Origin: Hemicentrotus pulcherrimus
Lineage: Eukaryota; Echinodermata; Echinoidea; Camarodonta; Strongylocentrotidae
DNA length: 38,493 nt
Assembly (NCBI GenBank): GCA_003118195.1
Contig: BEXV01000014.1
Location: 413,186-451,678, forward strand
Reading direction: 5' to 3'
Shown: piece after piece, positions 22,385 to 38,448 of the stretch
How positions within the stretch are numbered: position 1 is the first letter of the stretch
Layout of the letters: each line of letters opens with the position of its first letter
Made by a program: the position numbers and the translations under genes
The notes under the pieces: model-generated
Told to the model about the DNA's origin: nothing
The model's input: only the letters and a program-made list of their open reading frames with translations
Databases searched by the model: none

Positions 22385-23090
22385 ATAAATTCCAAAACGT
22401 ATTTATATGTAGACTTACGCCTTGACCACCCAATCCGGACAATTACTCCCGGGTCAATTACCACCAGGACGACTATAACTAAGACATCAAGGGCAAAAGA
22501 TCCGTCAGAAATGATTATCTGCCAGGGCAAATTTTCGCATGAAAAGTGGAAATTATGAATTTCTTAGTCCAGCATGTTGGGGCCTATTTTCAGATTTGTT
22601 TATCAATCCTGGGTAAATGTGACCCTAGAATATCGAAAATGATAATGGAGGCAGACTTCAAATGAAAATTATGATTATTTTTTTTTTGGGGGGGGGGGGG
22701 TCAAAAATGCAAGGGGTCGTTCGTGATTTTTGGACTAAAATGAAAAATTTACGATTGGGTATTTCAAAAATTCTTCAATAATCCTGGGTAAATGTAACCC
22801 TAGCATATCGAAAATGGAAATTGGGGCAAATTTCATGAAAAGTGAAATTAATGAATTTTTTACAAAAATGCAAGGGGTTAAGTTCAACATTTTTGGAAAT
22901 TGGGGCAAATTTCATGTCAAGTGTAAAACATGAATTTTTGACAAGCATTTTTGGCCCCAAATCGAAATTTTCAGTTTGGCCAATTTTCGTATTTCATCCT
23001 TTTTCAAGTTAAAATTTGACTTTAAAAAAAAAAAAAAAATGAAAAAGAAAAGAACAAATATGAGGTGACGTTAACACCGGATGGACATTC
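22385..23090. repeat. Intergenic degenerate repeat block
   Basis: A 37-base unit beginning AATCCTGGGTAAATGT occurs at 22605-22641 and 22780-22816, and GGGGCAAATTTCATG-type units recur at about 22524, 22822 and 22900. A run of 13 G lies at 22688-22700 and a poly-A run at about 23024-23038. No gene seen. Confidence 0.65.
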
Positions 23091-23480
23091 AAAACACGAG
23101 TGAGATAGTACAGTCGGTCAAACATGAATCAGCGTAGATCGACGCAGACCTTCCTTTTTGCGCAGCTCACGATACAGTAAGCCCTTCATGCATATGTCAC
23201 GCTCATTATGACGTGTTGCATGCGCGATATCATTAAAAAAAAATCTTACGCGCATTGTATCGTGACGTAAGCGCACCTGTTACCAAGAGCTTGCTAGAAA
23301 CTCGAAGCGGACAATCAACACTGCAAAACTTTTCCGTTACCAACAAAACTGAGAATAAGAGCAAAGGATAGAAAGCAGACAATTAAAAAAATATGCAAGC
23401 CGTGACAGTATAGAAAGCGACGATTAATGAAAAACATCTTAGCAACTTCATACATTTGGTAGGGGCAAAATAGGCCTAAA
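23090..23480 (+). promoter_or_regulatory. Probable promoter and 5' UTR of the unknown gene
   Basis: CpG-richer than its surroundings, with two CRE-like bZIP motifs, TGACGTGT (23209-23216) and TGACGTAA (23263-23270). GCGCAGCTCACGATACAG (23160-23177) is partly mirrored as an inverted copy at 23255-23274. An in-frame TAG at 23460-23462 upstream of the ATG supports translation starting at 23481. No clear TATA box. Confidence 0.35.
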
Positions 23481-23814
23481 ATGGCGTGTTTAGTCAAAAA
23501 GCCGCAGACAATTCCGAACGATACAGAGAGACGTTTAATAACCGGATTGCAGAGTGCAGCTTCTGCCGTGCGCGCTGCTGCCGAGGCGGACAATGTCATG
23601 TTCAAGAAAGCGCGCGTTTTTATGAAGTATCGCCCCAAGGCCAAGCGAGTGCTTTTTAACATCAGTCATCGTCTTTACCAATCGGGAAACTTGGAGGAAG
23701 ATATGAACCAGTTGAAGGCTGATCTATATGAGGGGGTTGTTCCGCCTGCTTCGTTGATTTGGGGAGAGAGATTTGATCAACAAGTTCTCCAGTCGAGCAA
23801 GACACTCAATGAAG
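23481..23814 (+). CDS. Unknown gene, exon 1
   Basis: 111 codons plus one base, donor gtaatt at 23815. It encodes the N-terminal helical region, with an Ala-rich helix (GLQSAASAVRAAAEADNVMF), then FKKARVFMKYRPKAKRVLFN and a segment ending SSKTLNE. Codon use is GC-richer and more CpG-containing than nearby DNA. Confidence 0.72.
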
Positions 23815-26800
23815 GTAATTTTGGAGAAAGAGTTTAAGATGAGTTCAAAGCTAGTTAATAGATGATAGGATATTGCCCCAACTGGGTAAACTCAGGTGAC
23901 TATAATTTGTGTCTACTTCAGACTCTCTGAATATCTCACAGGAAGTTTTACACAATAAACAAAGAATTCCAATTGTGTTAAGTGTATCAAAGAAAATCAT
24001 CTCCTTATCATTATTCCTTCATTTATTAAAGATCTAACAATAGAAATACATGTAAATATATAAGAAATATTTTTATCCAAACCATGAGGTTGTATTCTTG
24101 GCTGTCACAGAGTAACACATTTTATATTGACACTAAATTATTGTAGGTTTTTCGTTTTGAAGTCTGTTGATAATAAACAAAATAACAATCACTCCCAAGA
24201 TGTGAGAATCTAGAATGAAGAAACCATAGCTGCAACTGTTTCTGAAACTTTGGTTGTTCGTGGTTAAAGCTTGACTGCAATGACCACCATATAACGAAGG
24301 TGTTGCTCGATTCATCTGGAAGCACCTTCAACTCCATTGTGGCATGAAACTTTGACAGAGGACTGTATGTAAGTCCTAGTCGGAACACCATCTAAAATTA
24401 AACGTTAACCCAAACTATAATAGACTATGAAATAATACCAAATTATTCAGCTTGTTACGGAAACTCAAATCATCATCAATCAATAAAATAAAATACATAA
24501 CAGAAAAGAAGGATTATGTCATAATGAACTACATTGCATACAAATATCCTTCCAAAATTCGAAAGAGCATGAATTACTGAGTTCATATCCTGTTAACATG
24601 TACTTTCCTTTATCATTCATAAATGAACAAATAGTGAATATAAAGAGTGACATCAATTACTTTATGATTTACAGTCTTCAATCTTTGACCTTGACTCTCT
24701 TAATGACAAATACACGTGTAATTTATCATAAGGAAAAGGAATAAAAACATGGATTCAACTTACACTTTGACTTGGTTGACTAAAAAACATGGCATTTTGC
24801 GCTGCAAGCTTAAGTTCAATGGAATATCAAGATCACCAGGTCCTGATCTTGATACTCCACTTGCAGCGCGAAATGACATGTTTTAGAGCTATGAAACTTC
24901 AACTTCCAATCACCTCCAACCCATTGGTCCTATACCTGTATGACTTCTGTGCAGATTGACACTAAACTGCTATGTAAGGCAAACCACCCACTACAGATAT
25001 GCATCACCTATTTGAGCTATGCAGAGTGCAGTGGAGCCTAACTACCCAATGCATTCAACCAACTTCGTTAATGTCCATAACAATAAGCGGGTAGCATCAT
25101 GTGAGGGGAAAGGTTGAACCCTATACAGATAATGATGTATGTAAGTAAGATATTACTTCGATCATGGCTATAAATCTAAAAGCATTTCTTTTTGAGGGTA
25201 TATTGGAACGTTCATGATGAGAAAACAAAGAAGATTAAAAATTGTCATTTTGGGCAAAAATGATGAAATATTAACCCCTTGCCATTTTTTCCATTAAAGA
25301 GCTGATTTTCAAATTTTCCCCAAATTTGCCTGAATTTACTCCCTTTTGGGGATTAAACGGAGATCATAAAAACTCGAAGGGCATATTGGGACTATCAAGA
25401 TAAGAAAACGGAGAAGATTGAAAATTGTCATTTAGGGCAAAAATGATTGCCATTTTTGCCAAAAAGCGGCGAATTTTCGATTTTTTCGCAAATTTGCCTT
25501 TACGTCCTTTTGAGAGTAAAAAGGAGTCATAATCATTCTGAGGGCATGTTTTGACTATCATGAAGAGAACCCCTTGCCATTTTGGCTAAAAATTGACGAT
25601 TTTTGCAAATTTGTCTTTTTCCCCAAACGTCCATTTTAGTACTGAACGAAAGTCATAATATTTCTGAGAGCATTATTGGCTATCAAGATGAGAAACGGAG
25701 AAGATTGGATATTTTTACAAGTGGGATTTAGGGGCAAAGCCCCGGCGGGGGTCAAGGGGCGGAGCACCCGAAGCTCAAGGGGTATGGGCGTCAGTGGCGG
25801 AGTCCAGGAATTTCTTACGGGGGGCATGGGTTGAACTACATGTAAAACGATGAAGCGACAGAGCGACAGAGCGAGGCTTTAGCGGCGAGGGAGCGTATCG
25901 ACCAAGCGGGGGTGGGTCTGGGAGGGGTTTTTTTTAGACCCCCTCACCCAAAGTAGAAAGCATTTGCAATTTTAGAACCACATTAGACGCAATTTCAGGC
26001 ACTTCCCGGAATATAATATGAGGTGAAATTGCTTTCTCCTACCCCCTTCAAGAGTAGGGATCTTTTGCAATTTGAGAACCACATTTGGCGCATTAATGTC
26101 CACCGGCACTTCCTGGAAAAAACGAGGCCTTCTGATTGGTTAGAAGTAAGAGAAAAGTGATCTGTCACGTCGTGAGACGTTGCATATATATGCTTCGTTG
26201 CCGCACAATGCACAAAGACGGTGGTCCGGTACTTTACCAGTTGTACTTGCAAAAATTATGTTGTTTCGCCCTCCCGCGCAAAGCGCGGAAGCTATGACGT
26301 TTTATTTAATTATTAGGGAAAGAAGGCGATTCATGGTACCGTTCTCGACTCTTAATCCTTCTCTGAATTCATTTTCACCCATCCCGTGCGTAGCGCGGAA
26401 GCTTTGACGTTTCATTGGATTATTAGAAAAAGAAGACGATTCGTTTTACTGATTTCTACTCTTAATCTTTGTCTGAATTCAGTCCCCCCCCCCCCNNNNN
26501 NNNNNNNNNNNNNNNNNNNNNNNNNNNNNNNNNNNNNNNNNNNNNNNNNNNNNNNNNNNNNNNNNNNNNNNNNNNNNNNNNNNNNNNNNNNNNNNNNNNN
26601 NNNNNNNNNNNNNNNNNNNNNNNNNNNNNNNNNNNNNNNNNNNNNNNNNNNNNNNNNNNNNNNNNNNNNNNNNNNNNNNNNNNNNNNNNNNNNNNNNNNN
26701 NNNNNNNNNNNNNNNNNNNNNNNNNNNNNNNNNNNNNNNNNNNNNNNNNNNNNNNNNNNNNNNNNNNNNNNNNNNNNNNNNNNNNNNNNNNNNNNNNNNN

Positions 26801-29384
26801 NNNNNNNNNNNNNNNNNNNNNNNNNNNNNNNNNNNNNNNNNNNNNNNNNNNNNNNNNNNNNNNNNNNNNNNNNNNNNNNNNNNNNNNNNNNNNNNNNNNN
26901 NNNNNNNNNNNNNNNNNNNNNNNNNNNNNNNNNNNNNNNNNNNNNNNNNNNNNNNNNNNNNNNNNNNNNNNNNNNNNNNNNNNNNNNNNNNNNNNNNNNN
27001 NNNNNNNNNNNNNNNNNNNNNNNNNNNNNNNNNNNNNNNNNNNNNNNNNNNNNNNNNNNNNNNNNNNNNNNNNNNNNNNNNNNNNNNNNNNNNNNNNNNN
27101 NNNNNNNNNNNNNNNNNNNNNNNNNNNNNNNNCGATGGAACAACCTTTTTCCTCTCTCCAGATAACTTTTGGACTTTCGTCCACTCCGTAGCATGGCGCA
27201 AGTTCAGCTCCATCCGCGTGACAGAGGGTGTCCTACTCGACAGTCTTTTCTACGCATACTACTCGCTGGTTCAGGAGGGCAAGCTGTACTCTTTTACCAC
27301 AGAAGTCTTTCAGAGGAACGACACAGCAACAAACCAGGAAAAGTCTGACAAGAAGGTACTCCTTCTGCAGATATCCCCCCCCCCAAAAAAAAAAATACCT
27401 TTCGAGTTGTTTGGCCTTCACATATTTCATCAGACTTTAGAAAGAAAAACGTGCAAGAGTAAAGTATATCTTCAACTACATCGAACATATCTGTTTTTTG
27501 TTTTTAATCCCTCCCAAGTTAATTCATCTTTTGACCACAAATAAACCTGCAACCTTATCGGCCTGCGGGGAGAATATTCTCCTTGCCACTCGTAAGACGA
27601 TGCTGGCCTATAGTTTTATCAGTTGCGAAGTGGAAAGCTTGTGGGACGCACAGACGAAGTGACAAAATAAACTCATCAAGATGATTTTTTTTTTATGGTG
27701 AAAATCTGTGTCGAGATATGAGATCTCGTTGTTTAATCAAATTGCTTCCGACAAGCCAGAGCATTAATGCAGTCCCTTATCTAGTTAGGTTGACTCTGTT
27801 TCGACGCAATGTAGATCGACCTGGGTCTTGTCCTTTCCGTCTGTTCGTCTCCGAAATTCCTTTAAATCTCCTATAAGAATATCTTGAGGATATCAACCTA
27901 AGACATAAATATCACAAACATGAAGGTAAATAGGCAATCTTTCTTCTAAATTATCTTTTCAGGACGGCAGTGAACCTATGAAGATTACTTTCACGTACTA
28001 CGCTCCAAGTTTGAGTGCTCTGAGCGAGATTATCTACCATCATCAAGGATCCAGAGTTAGCCTAGACACCTTGGCCCAACAGAACGAAAGTCCCGTTAAA
28101 CAACCAACTGTTTCTCCCGACGTCTCTCTCGATTTCGCATGGTCAACCGAGCCGAAAGAGAGCAATGTGACACACGCGACGCCCATCAACCCGCCAAACT
28201 CTCCAACACCATCGCGTCAACCGACTGAAACGATGCTGAAAAAAAGAAAGGACGAATCGCTGCTGGTCGGACGTCGAAACGATATCATCAAGTACCCGTC
28301 GAGTTACTACAGCCTGCCGCTTGTGCTACGGAATCGCCTCACGCTTGGGATGAAGCCGAAAGGCGATTACGGAATGGCCATTAAGGGGAAACCCTTGCAA
28401 TGCCGTCGACAAGACAATGAACAGTTTTCACCATGTAGCAAGGTTTATTTCACGCGGGAAACAACCAAGATGTCGGGTTACAAGTCGTCGTTGCAAGCGG
28501 TGCGTGCGTCTTACTGCTCGCGGTCGCAAACAGTGCGTCTTCCTTCGCTAACACCAACGGCGACGAGGAAAGATGCGGTGAAGAGCGCGCTCGAGAAAAA
28601 GGGCAACAGCTTCTCTCCATTGGCATTGCACAGCTGTCTTGTGTCTCCATGCAGTCATCGGTTAAAGGACAAGGAAAGGATCAGCCCGGATCAAGAACGC
28701 CCTACTTCAACGCGTCCCGACTCCAAACGGTCGCTGATGTTTTCACCCAATCTGGAATACATCGACGTTGTGCACCGCGTCACAGCCGGACCCATCAGTT
28801 CTAAGCCACAAGGAAGCATCATTTTCGACACCAAGAAGCTATCCATCAACTGGAGTCTGGACAAAATGAGGAGGGAGCGCCGGCGGGGAAAATATCGCCG
28901 AAGGTCTGCACCTTCTCCGAAAGCTTTGTTCAAGAAACTTCAAATGCAGGACACAGATAAAGACTATGTTCTTGGGAAATTCTTTGCCGATCATCCGCTG
29001 AAAGTTCCTCTAAACACGGAACAAGAATTAATCCAATGCAAGCCGTGTTTGGAACACAACTCCCAGAATCCCAGCCCCCATGGCCATACAATAATTACCA
29101 ATCAACGTGACAGCGACGTCAGTAAACACCGATTTAGCTCTGTGCGATCAGAGAAGCGAACGGGTCCGTCGTCTGCCATCCCGCGGCCGTCAGGGTATGC
29201 CGATACGCTGACAGAGTTCAGGAACGGATGCTACAGGAGTACTAGACAATTCATCATCAGAAAGGAGCAAGTGACAACGTCCAAGCCGTTACTCACGGTG
29301 ACCAGTCTCACCATCAATAAAATACCACAGGGAGGTTTCGAGACGTGGCAGTACGAGACAGCCGACGCCATGCTTGATAAGTGA
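23481..29384 (+). CDS. Uncharacterised three-exon gene, 649 aa model
   Basis: Exons 23481-23814, 27162-27355 and 27963-29384 join in phase (1, then 0) to give 1950 nt including the stop. The start is in good context (AAAATGG) with an in-frame stop 18 bases upstream. Residues 1-176 are mostly helical and aromatic (MACLVKKPQTIPNDTERRLI; NFWTFVHSVAWRKFSSIRVT). Residues 177-649 are Ser/Pro/Lys/Arg-rich and probably disordered, with a basic cluster near residue 480 (RRERRRGKYRRRS) that could be a nuclear localisation signal. No signal peptide or membrane helix. I do not recognise the family. Exon 2 lies just after a sequence gap, so an extra phase-neutral exon could be hidden in it. The neighbour downstream (ECD) is convergent. 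Confidence 0.7.
24784..24884. repeat. Inverted repeat (hairpin) in intron 1
   Basis: The left arm (24784-24835) and right arm (24844-24884) begin and end with AAAACATG/CATGTTTT and share GCGCTGCAAG and TATCAAGATCA on opposite strands. The loop is about 8 bases, and the left arm has an insertion of about 12 bases. It could be a small MITE or a structured RNA. Confidence 0.8.
25185..25715. repeat. Degenerate tandem repeat, about four units
   Basis: Unit starts of the type GAGGGCATATTGGGACTATC occur near 25194, 25376, 25540 and 25666. Each is followed by variants of AAGATGAGAAAACGGAGAAG and CAAATTTGCC. Spacings are about 182, 164 and 126 bases. Confidence 0.75.
25959..26117. repeat. Short tandem duplication
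   Basis: A segment containing TTTGCAATTTTAGAACCACA and GGCACTTCCCGGA (about 25959-26010) is repeated with changes at about 26060-26117. Confidence 0.7.
26273..26487. repeat. Tandem duplication, period 110, running into the gap
   Basis: AGCGCGGAAGCTWTGACGTT, an AGAAGRCGATTC segment and CTCTTAATC..TCTGAATTCA occur twice, 110 bases apart. The second copy ends in a 12-C run followed directly by Ns, so more copies may lie in the gap. Confidence 0.85.
26496..27132. other. Assembly gap (637 N)
   Basis: Unsequenced bases between a run of 12 C and the sequence before exon 2 of the unknown gene. Open frames spanning the Ns are meaningless. Confidence 1.
27162..27355 (+). CDS. Unknown gene, exon 2
   Basis: Acceptor cctctctccag ending at 27161, donor gtactc at 27356. 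With the leftover G of exon 1 it reads DNFWTFVHSVAWRKFSSIRV, then TEGVLLDSLFYAYYSLVQEG and on to EKSDKK. The acceptor is only about 30 bases after the N gap. Confidence 0.72.
27356..27962 (+). other. Intron 2 of the unknown gene
   Basis: About 600 bases between phase-0 exons, with C-run and A-run tracts near 27376-27395. No other feature seen. Confidence 0.7.
27963..29384 (+). CDS. Unknown gene, exon 3 (long C-terminal exon)
   Basis: Acceptor ttttcag ending at 27962; TGA at 29382-29384; 473 codons. This is the longest clean open frame in the window outside low-complexity sequence. It begins DGSEPMKITFTYYAPSLSAL and ends ETWQYETADAMLDK. It is rich in Ser, Pro, Arg, Lys and Thr, as in intrinsically disordered proteins. 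The even base composition and CpG content argue for real coding sequence. Confidence 0.8.
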   Translation, partial: DGSEPMKITFTYYAPSLSALSEIIYHHQGSRVSLDTLAQQNESPVKQPTVSPDVSLDFAWSTEPKESNVTHATPINPPNSPTPSRQPTETMLKKRKDESLLVGRRNDIIKYPSSYYSLPLVLRNRLTLGMKPKGDYGMAIKGKPLQCRRQDNEQFSPCSKVYFTRETTKMSGYKSSLQAVRASYCSRSQTVRLPSLTPTATRKDAVKSALEKKGNSFSPLALHSCLVSPCSHRLKDKERISPDQERPTSTRPDSKRSLMFSPNLEYIDVVHRVTAGPISSKPQGSIIFDTKKLSINWSLDKMRRERRRGKYRRRSAPSPKALFKKLQMQDTDKDYVLGKFFADHPLKVPLNTEQELIQCKPCLEHNSQNPSPHGHTIITNQRDSDVSKHRFSSVRSEKRTGPSSAIPRPSGYADTLTEFRNGCYRSTRQFIIRKEQVTTSKPLLTVTSLTINKIPQGGFETWQYETADAMLDK

Positions 29385-29845
29385 CGAAGAAGATTGATGA
29401 TTTAAATGGATGATTTCCCTATAGCTTCCAAGCTGTGCTTTATAACTAAAACTGTCGTGCAAACTCGGGAGAATTTAATGCACTTAATCTTTATGGCGCT
29501 CATCTAGGCTAATTCGCCTCCCATTTTTGAAAGGTACAAGTACATGTACTTCATCACCATGTACTTGGGGGGGGGGGGGGGNTTTGACAGTGAAGAAAAT
29601 GTAAATTGCTACCTATTTCAGGCTTGTGATTATTTTAGAAGTGACTTTTGAAAATCCATCATAGCATAGGAATGGCAAGAAACAAAAATTCAGATGATTA
29701 TTCGAATCAGTACTTCCTCTAAATATTTATCAGTGATTGCATTTTTACACAATGTATGCATTTCCTTTTACTGGAAGTATTATTAATTTATCCCAAATGA
29801 AAGCCTGACGACAACAAATAAACACCAATGTAAAAGCAGAAATTT
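29385..29845 (+). other. 3' UTR of the unknown gene
   Basis: It runs from the stop to about 20 bases past AATAAA (29817-29822), followed by a T/G-rich stretch typical of a downstream element. It contains the 14-base perfect palindrome AAGTACATGTACTT, a 10-bp stem (CAAGTACATG at 29537-29546 with CATGTACTTG at 29558-29567), a 15-G run and one N (29582). Confidence 0.55.
29817..29822 (+). terminator. Candidate polyadenylation signal of the unknown gene
   Basis: Canonical AATAAA 433 bases after the stop codon, with a GT/T-rich region (TTTTTGTTGTATTTATTT) about 25 bases further on. Confidence 0.55.
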
Positions 29846-30542
29846 TTGTTGTATTTATTTCATTTAATAACCAATATTCAATGGGTTTGGGAAGTAGTGA
29901 AATATGGAATCATCAAAATCATTATAAAAAAACTTGCATCATCTATACATTCCAATCAAGATGCATCAGGTGTGAAAGGATCCTTTCTGGCATTTATACA
30001 ACAAATTTATACCATAAGCATATTCTTAACTGAAACAAGAAAGGTTTAAAATATTAGATACCCGTATTTACTCATTGGAATGATATGAAAGGTAGATAAT
30101 TGTCAGAGTTTGCACATTAATTTACTTTAATCTAACATTAAGTCAAATTAAGGGTACACCCCTCCCATCCCGACCCCTGCCATTAGATAATTTTAATTTT
30201 TACATCCAGTAATGATCTTCAGCGGATCCCCCCAGAGTCCGAGGAGAGTAATGCTTGGATAATAATAATTATAACGCCCACAGGATAAGAAGTATAAATA
30301 CTGATTTGGCTAAACCCAGGGAAATAAAACCAAAAAATATATTATCAATTACGATTTAACATACTGGAAATATGTGTGCATTTGCTTTGAAAGTAACCAA
30401 GAAAAACATTCAATTAATGTTTCCTCAAACCATTTAACATGGATACCATTGTTTAGTTTTGAGTGATCACAAGATACACAAGATCCAGAGCCCTCAGGGA
30501 GATGAGCACTGATGCTGATGATGCTTCCCTGAATAAACAAAA

Positions 30543-30544
<2 letters not shown>

Positions 30545-30602
<58 letters not shown>
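30545..30602. repeat. (ATT)n microsatellite
   Basis: About 19 perfect ATT units; the Tyr- or Ile-rich frames over it are artefacts. Confidence 0.97.
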
Positions 30603-30603
<1 letters not shown>

Positions 30604-30986
30604 GATCAATTGCATTGTTTTTCCTGCACTGCTATTACCAGATTAATTTTTTTCCCTTTTACTAAAGGTAATAATCTTTTTCGCAAGATCATAGAAGTAG
30701 CTATGAATCGTGTATACCGGTATGATCATGAGAAGTTGACTTGTGTATGAATATACCCAAGAATGCAAGAAAAGCGTCCTTTAAAGAGAGGTTGAGTTCT
30801 GGGAAAAGGTGAAAAATAAGTTGTTATCATTCTTATTATGCAAGTGTGGAAGAACATCAGATAAGACATGTTCCCTGAAAAGCATGGCTCTTCAAATGCC
30901 TTCATACCGGTATTCTAAATATGTCATATAACCTTGTAAAACTCCGGGGTAGGATTTTTACGCCACATATTCATGTAGACCCAAAT

Positions 30987-31157
30987 ACATCTTTGCTGTG
31001 TACAGTGTCTGTAACTTTACCAAGACTTGGCCAAATTTCTTATCATTTTGATGATTCCAGAACCTTGCAATACACACAAATTCTTATATGCTAGATGATC
31101 AACCTTTTCTGGTAGATTCCACACCGTTTCTTTCACAATGCAATCGCATGACCAGAA
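30987..31157 (+). repeat. Dispersed repeat A, copy 2
   Basis: Direct copy of the 562-735 sequence, about 30 kb away, with scattered substitutions. Similarity stops soon after TCGCATGACCA on the right and near TACATCTTT on the left. Confidence 0.85.
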
Positions 31158-31611
31158 CTCAACTTCATCTTTGAGGTTTCTAAAATTAATACTACCATAA
31201 TTAATTGAGTTTAGGGACATCCAAGTGTGATGAATAATATATCATTTTAAAGCAGAGATCTCAACTTTCAGAATCAACCTTAAACTAAAAAGTCTTTTCG
31301 GACAACTTTTTGATGCAGGGTCACATATAGAGTCATAAATGGAAAGATAAATTTGATTTTGGCACATAGGATTCTGCTCCTACGGTGGTACAAATCCCCC
31401 TAAAAATACAGTTGCTAAACTAGTTTAGTAATACAAGTATCAAGAGAACTTAAATGACATTGTTAACACCCACTCACTCTTGCTTCTTCACATCTATTGT
31501 TTCTTGTTTGAAGAATTCAGAAGATGCCCAACAGGTTCATGGATTTAAAATAAAGTGGCATTGAGCAGAAAAAAAAAAAAAATTTGTATGGTACTGACCA
31601 GGAGAAGGGTA

Positions 31612-31617
31612 TTTATT
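31612..31617 (-). terminator. Candidate polyadenylation signal of ECD
   Basis: AATAAA on the minus strand about 490 bases after the ECD stop. It is the best such hexamer I noted in this stretch, but its choice is uncertain. Confidence 0.3.
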
Positions 31618-32105
31618 ACAAAGTAAGTACATATGTAGTAGTTCTCAGATACCGGTAGACATAGAGGACATTTGGAGTACACCCACTGGTTGTCAAATGT
31701 CACATACAATTTCTTGGCATTAAACAGGCCCTAGGGAGTACAAATGCAATCTTCTTACAAGAGGGGGCAGAGCAGTCACATGCTCTATCTCTTATACAGT
31801 AATTCTTTTAGAATAGTAACACAAGTGCTGCTATAAATTAATGCTGACTGAACAGGGTATCAAGGTTTTCCTCCAAAATCTTTTGTATGCTCCTGAATTG
31901 ACATGTAAGCACAACTGTCAGGGTTCTAGATCCTATGCGTACCAAAGCCTCTTCCTCCAGGATACTTCCACACCTGTGACACCTACGTCACAAAGCTTCT
32001 CCTTAACCCATTGCCTACCGGAACCGGGTGGGTCCTGTATTAAGCCTATGTAAATGCGAGAATCCAGTTGTCAACAGGTTAAATGATTTTACTCAAAAGC
32101 TGGGG

Positions 32106-38448
<6,343 letters not shown>

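Larger units (their letters stand above)
23815..27161 (+). other. Intron 1 of the unknown gene, repeat-rich, with gap
   Basis: No exon recognised. It holds an inverted repeat (24784-24884), a tandem array with a period of about 125-180 bases (about 25185-25715), a GC-rich spacer typical of dispersed repeats (about 25725-25920), two further short tandem duplications (about 25959-26117 and 26273-26487) and the N gap. Confidence 0.6.
29846..32105. other. Region between convergent genes
   Basis: It includes the ECD 3' UTR on the minus strand, with one candidate AATAAA (complement of 31612-31617), an (ATT)n microsatellite (30545-30602), a dispersed repeat copy (about 30987-31157), a poly-A run and three TACCGGTA octamers. 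No gene was recognised on either strand. Confidence 0.5.

Noticed and set aside
21719..22425. Several long ORFs on both strands (160-230 codons)
   Set aside because: All lie in the purine-only minisatellite. Their Arg/Glu/Gly or Ser/Leu/Pro composition follows from the repeat, and frames are open in most phases at once.
23315..23662. 115-codon minus-strand ORF
   Set aside because: It is antisense to exon 1 of the unknown gene and has no splice or promoter support; probably a shadow of real coding sequence.
26386..27213. ORFs of about 240-260 codons spanning the gap
   Set aside because: Almost all residues are unknown because the frame is carried through Ns; no evidence of coding.
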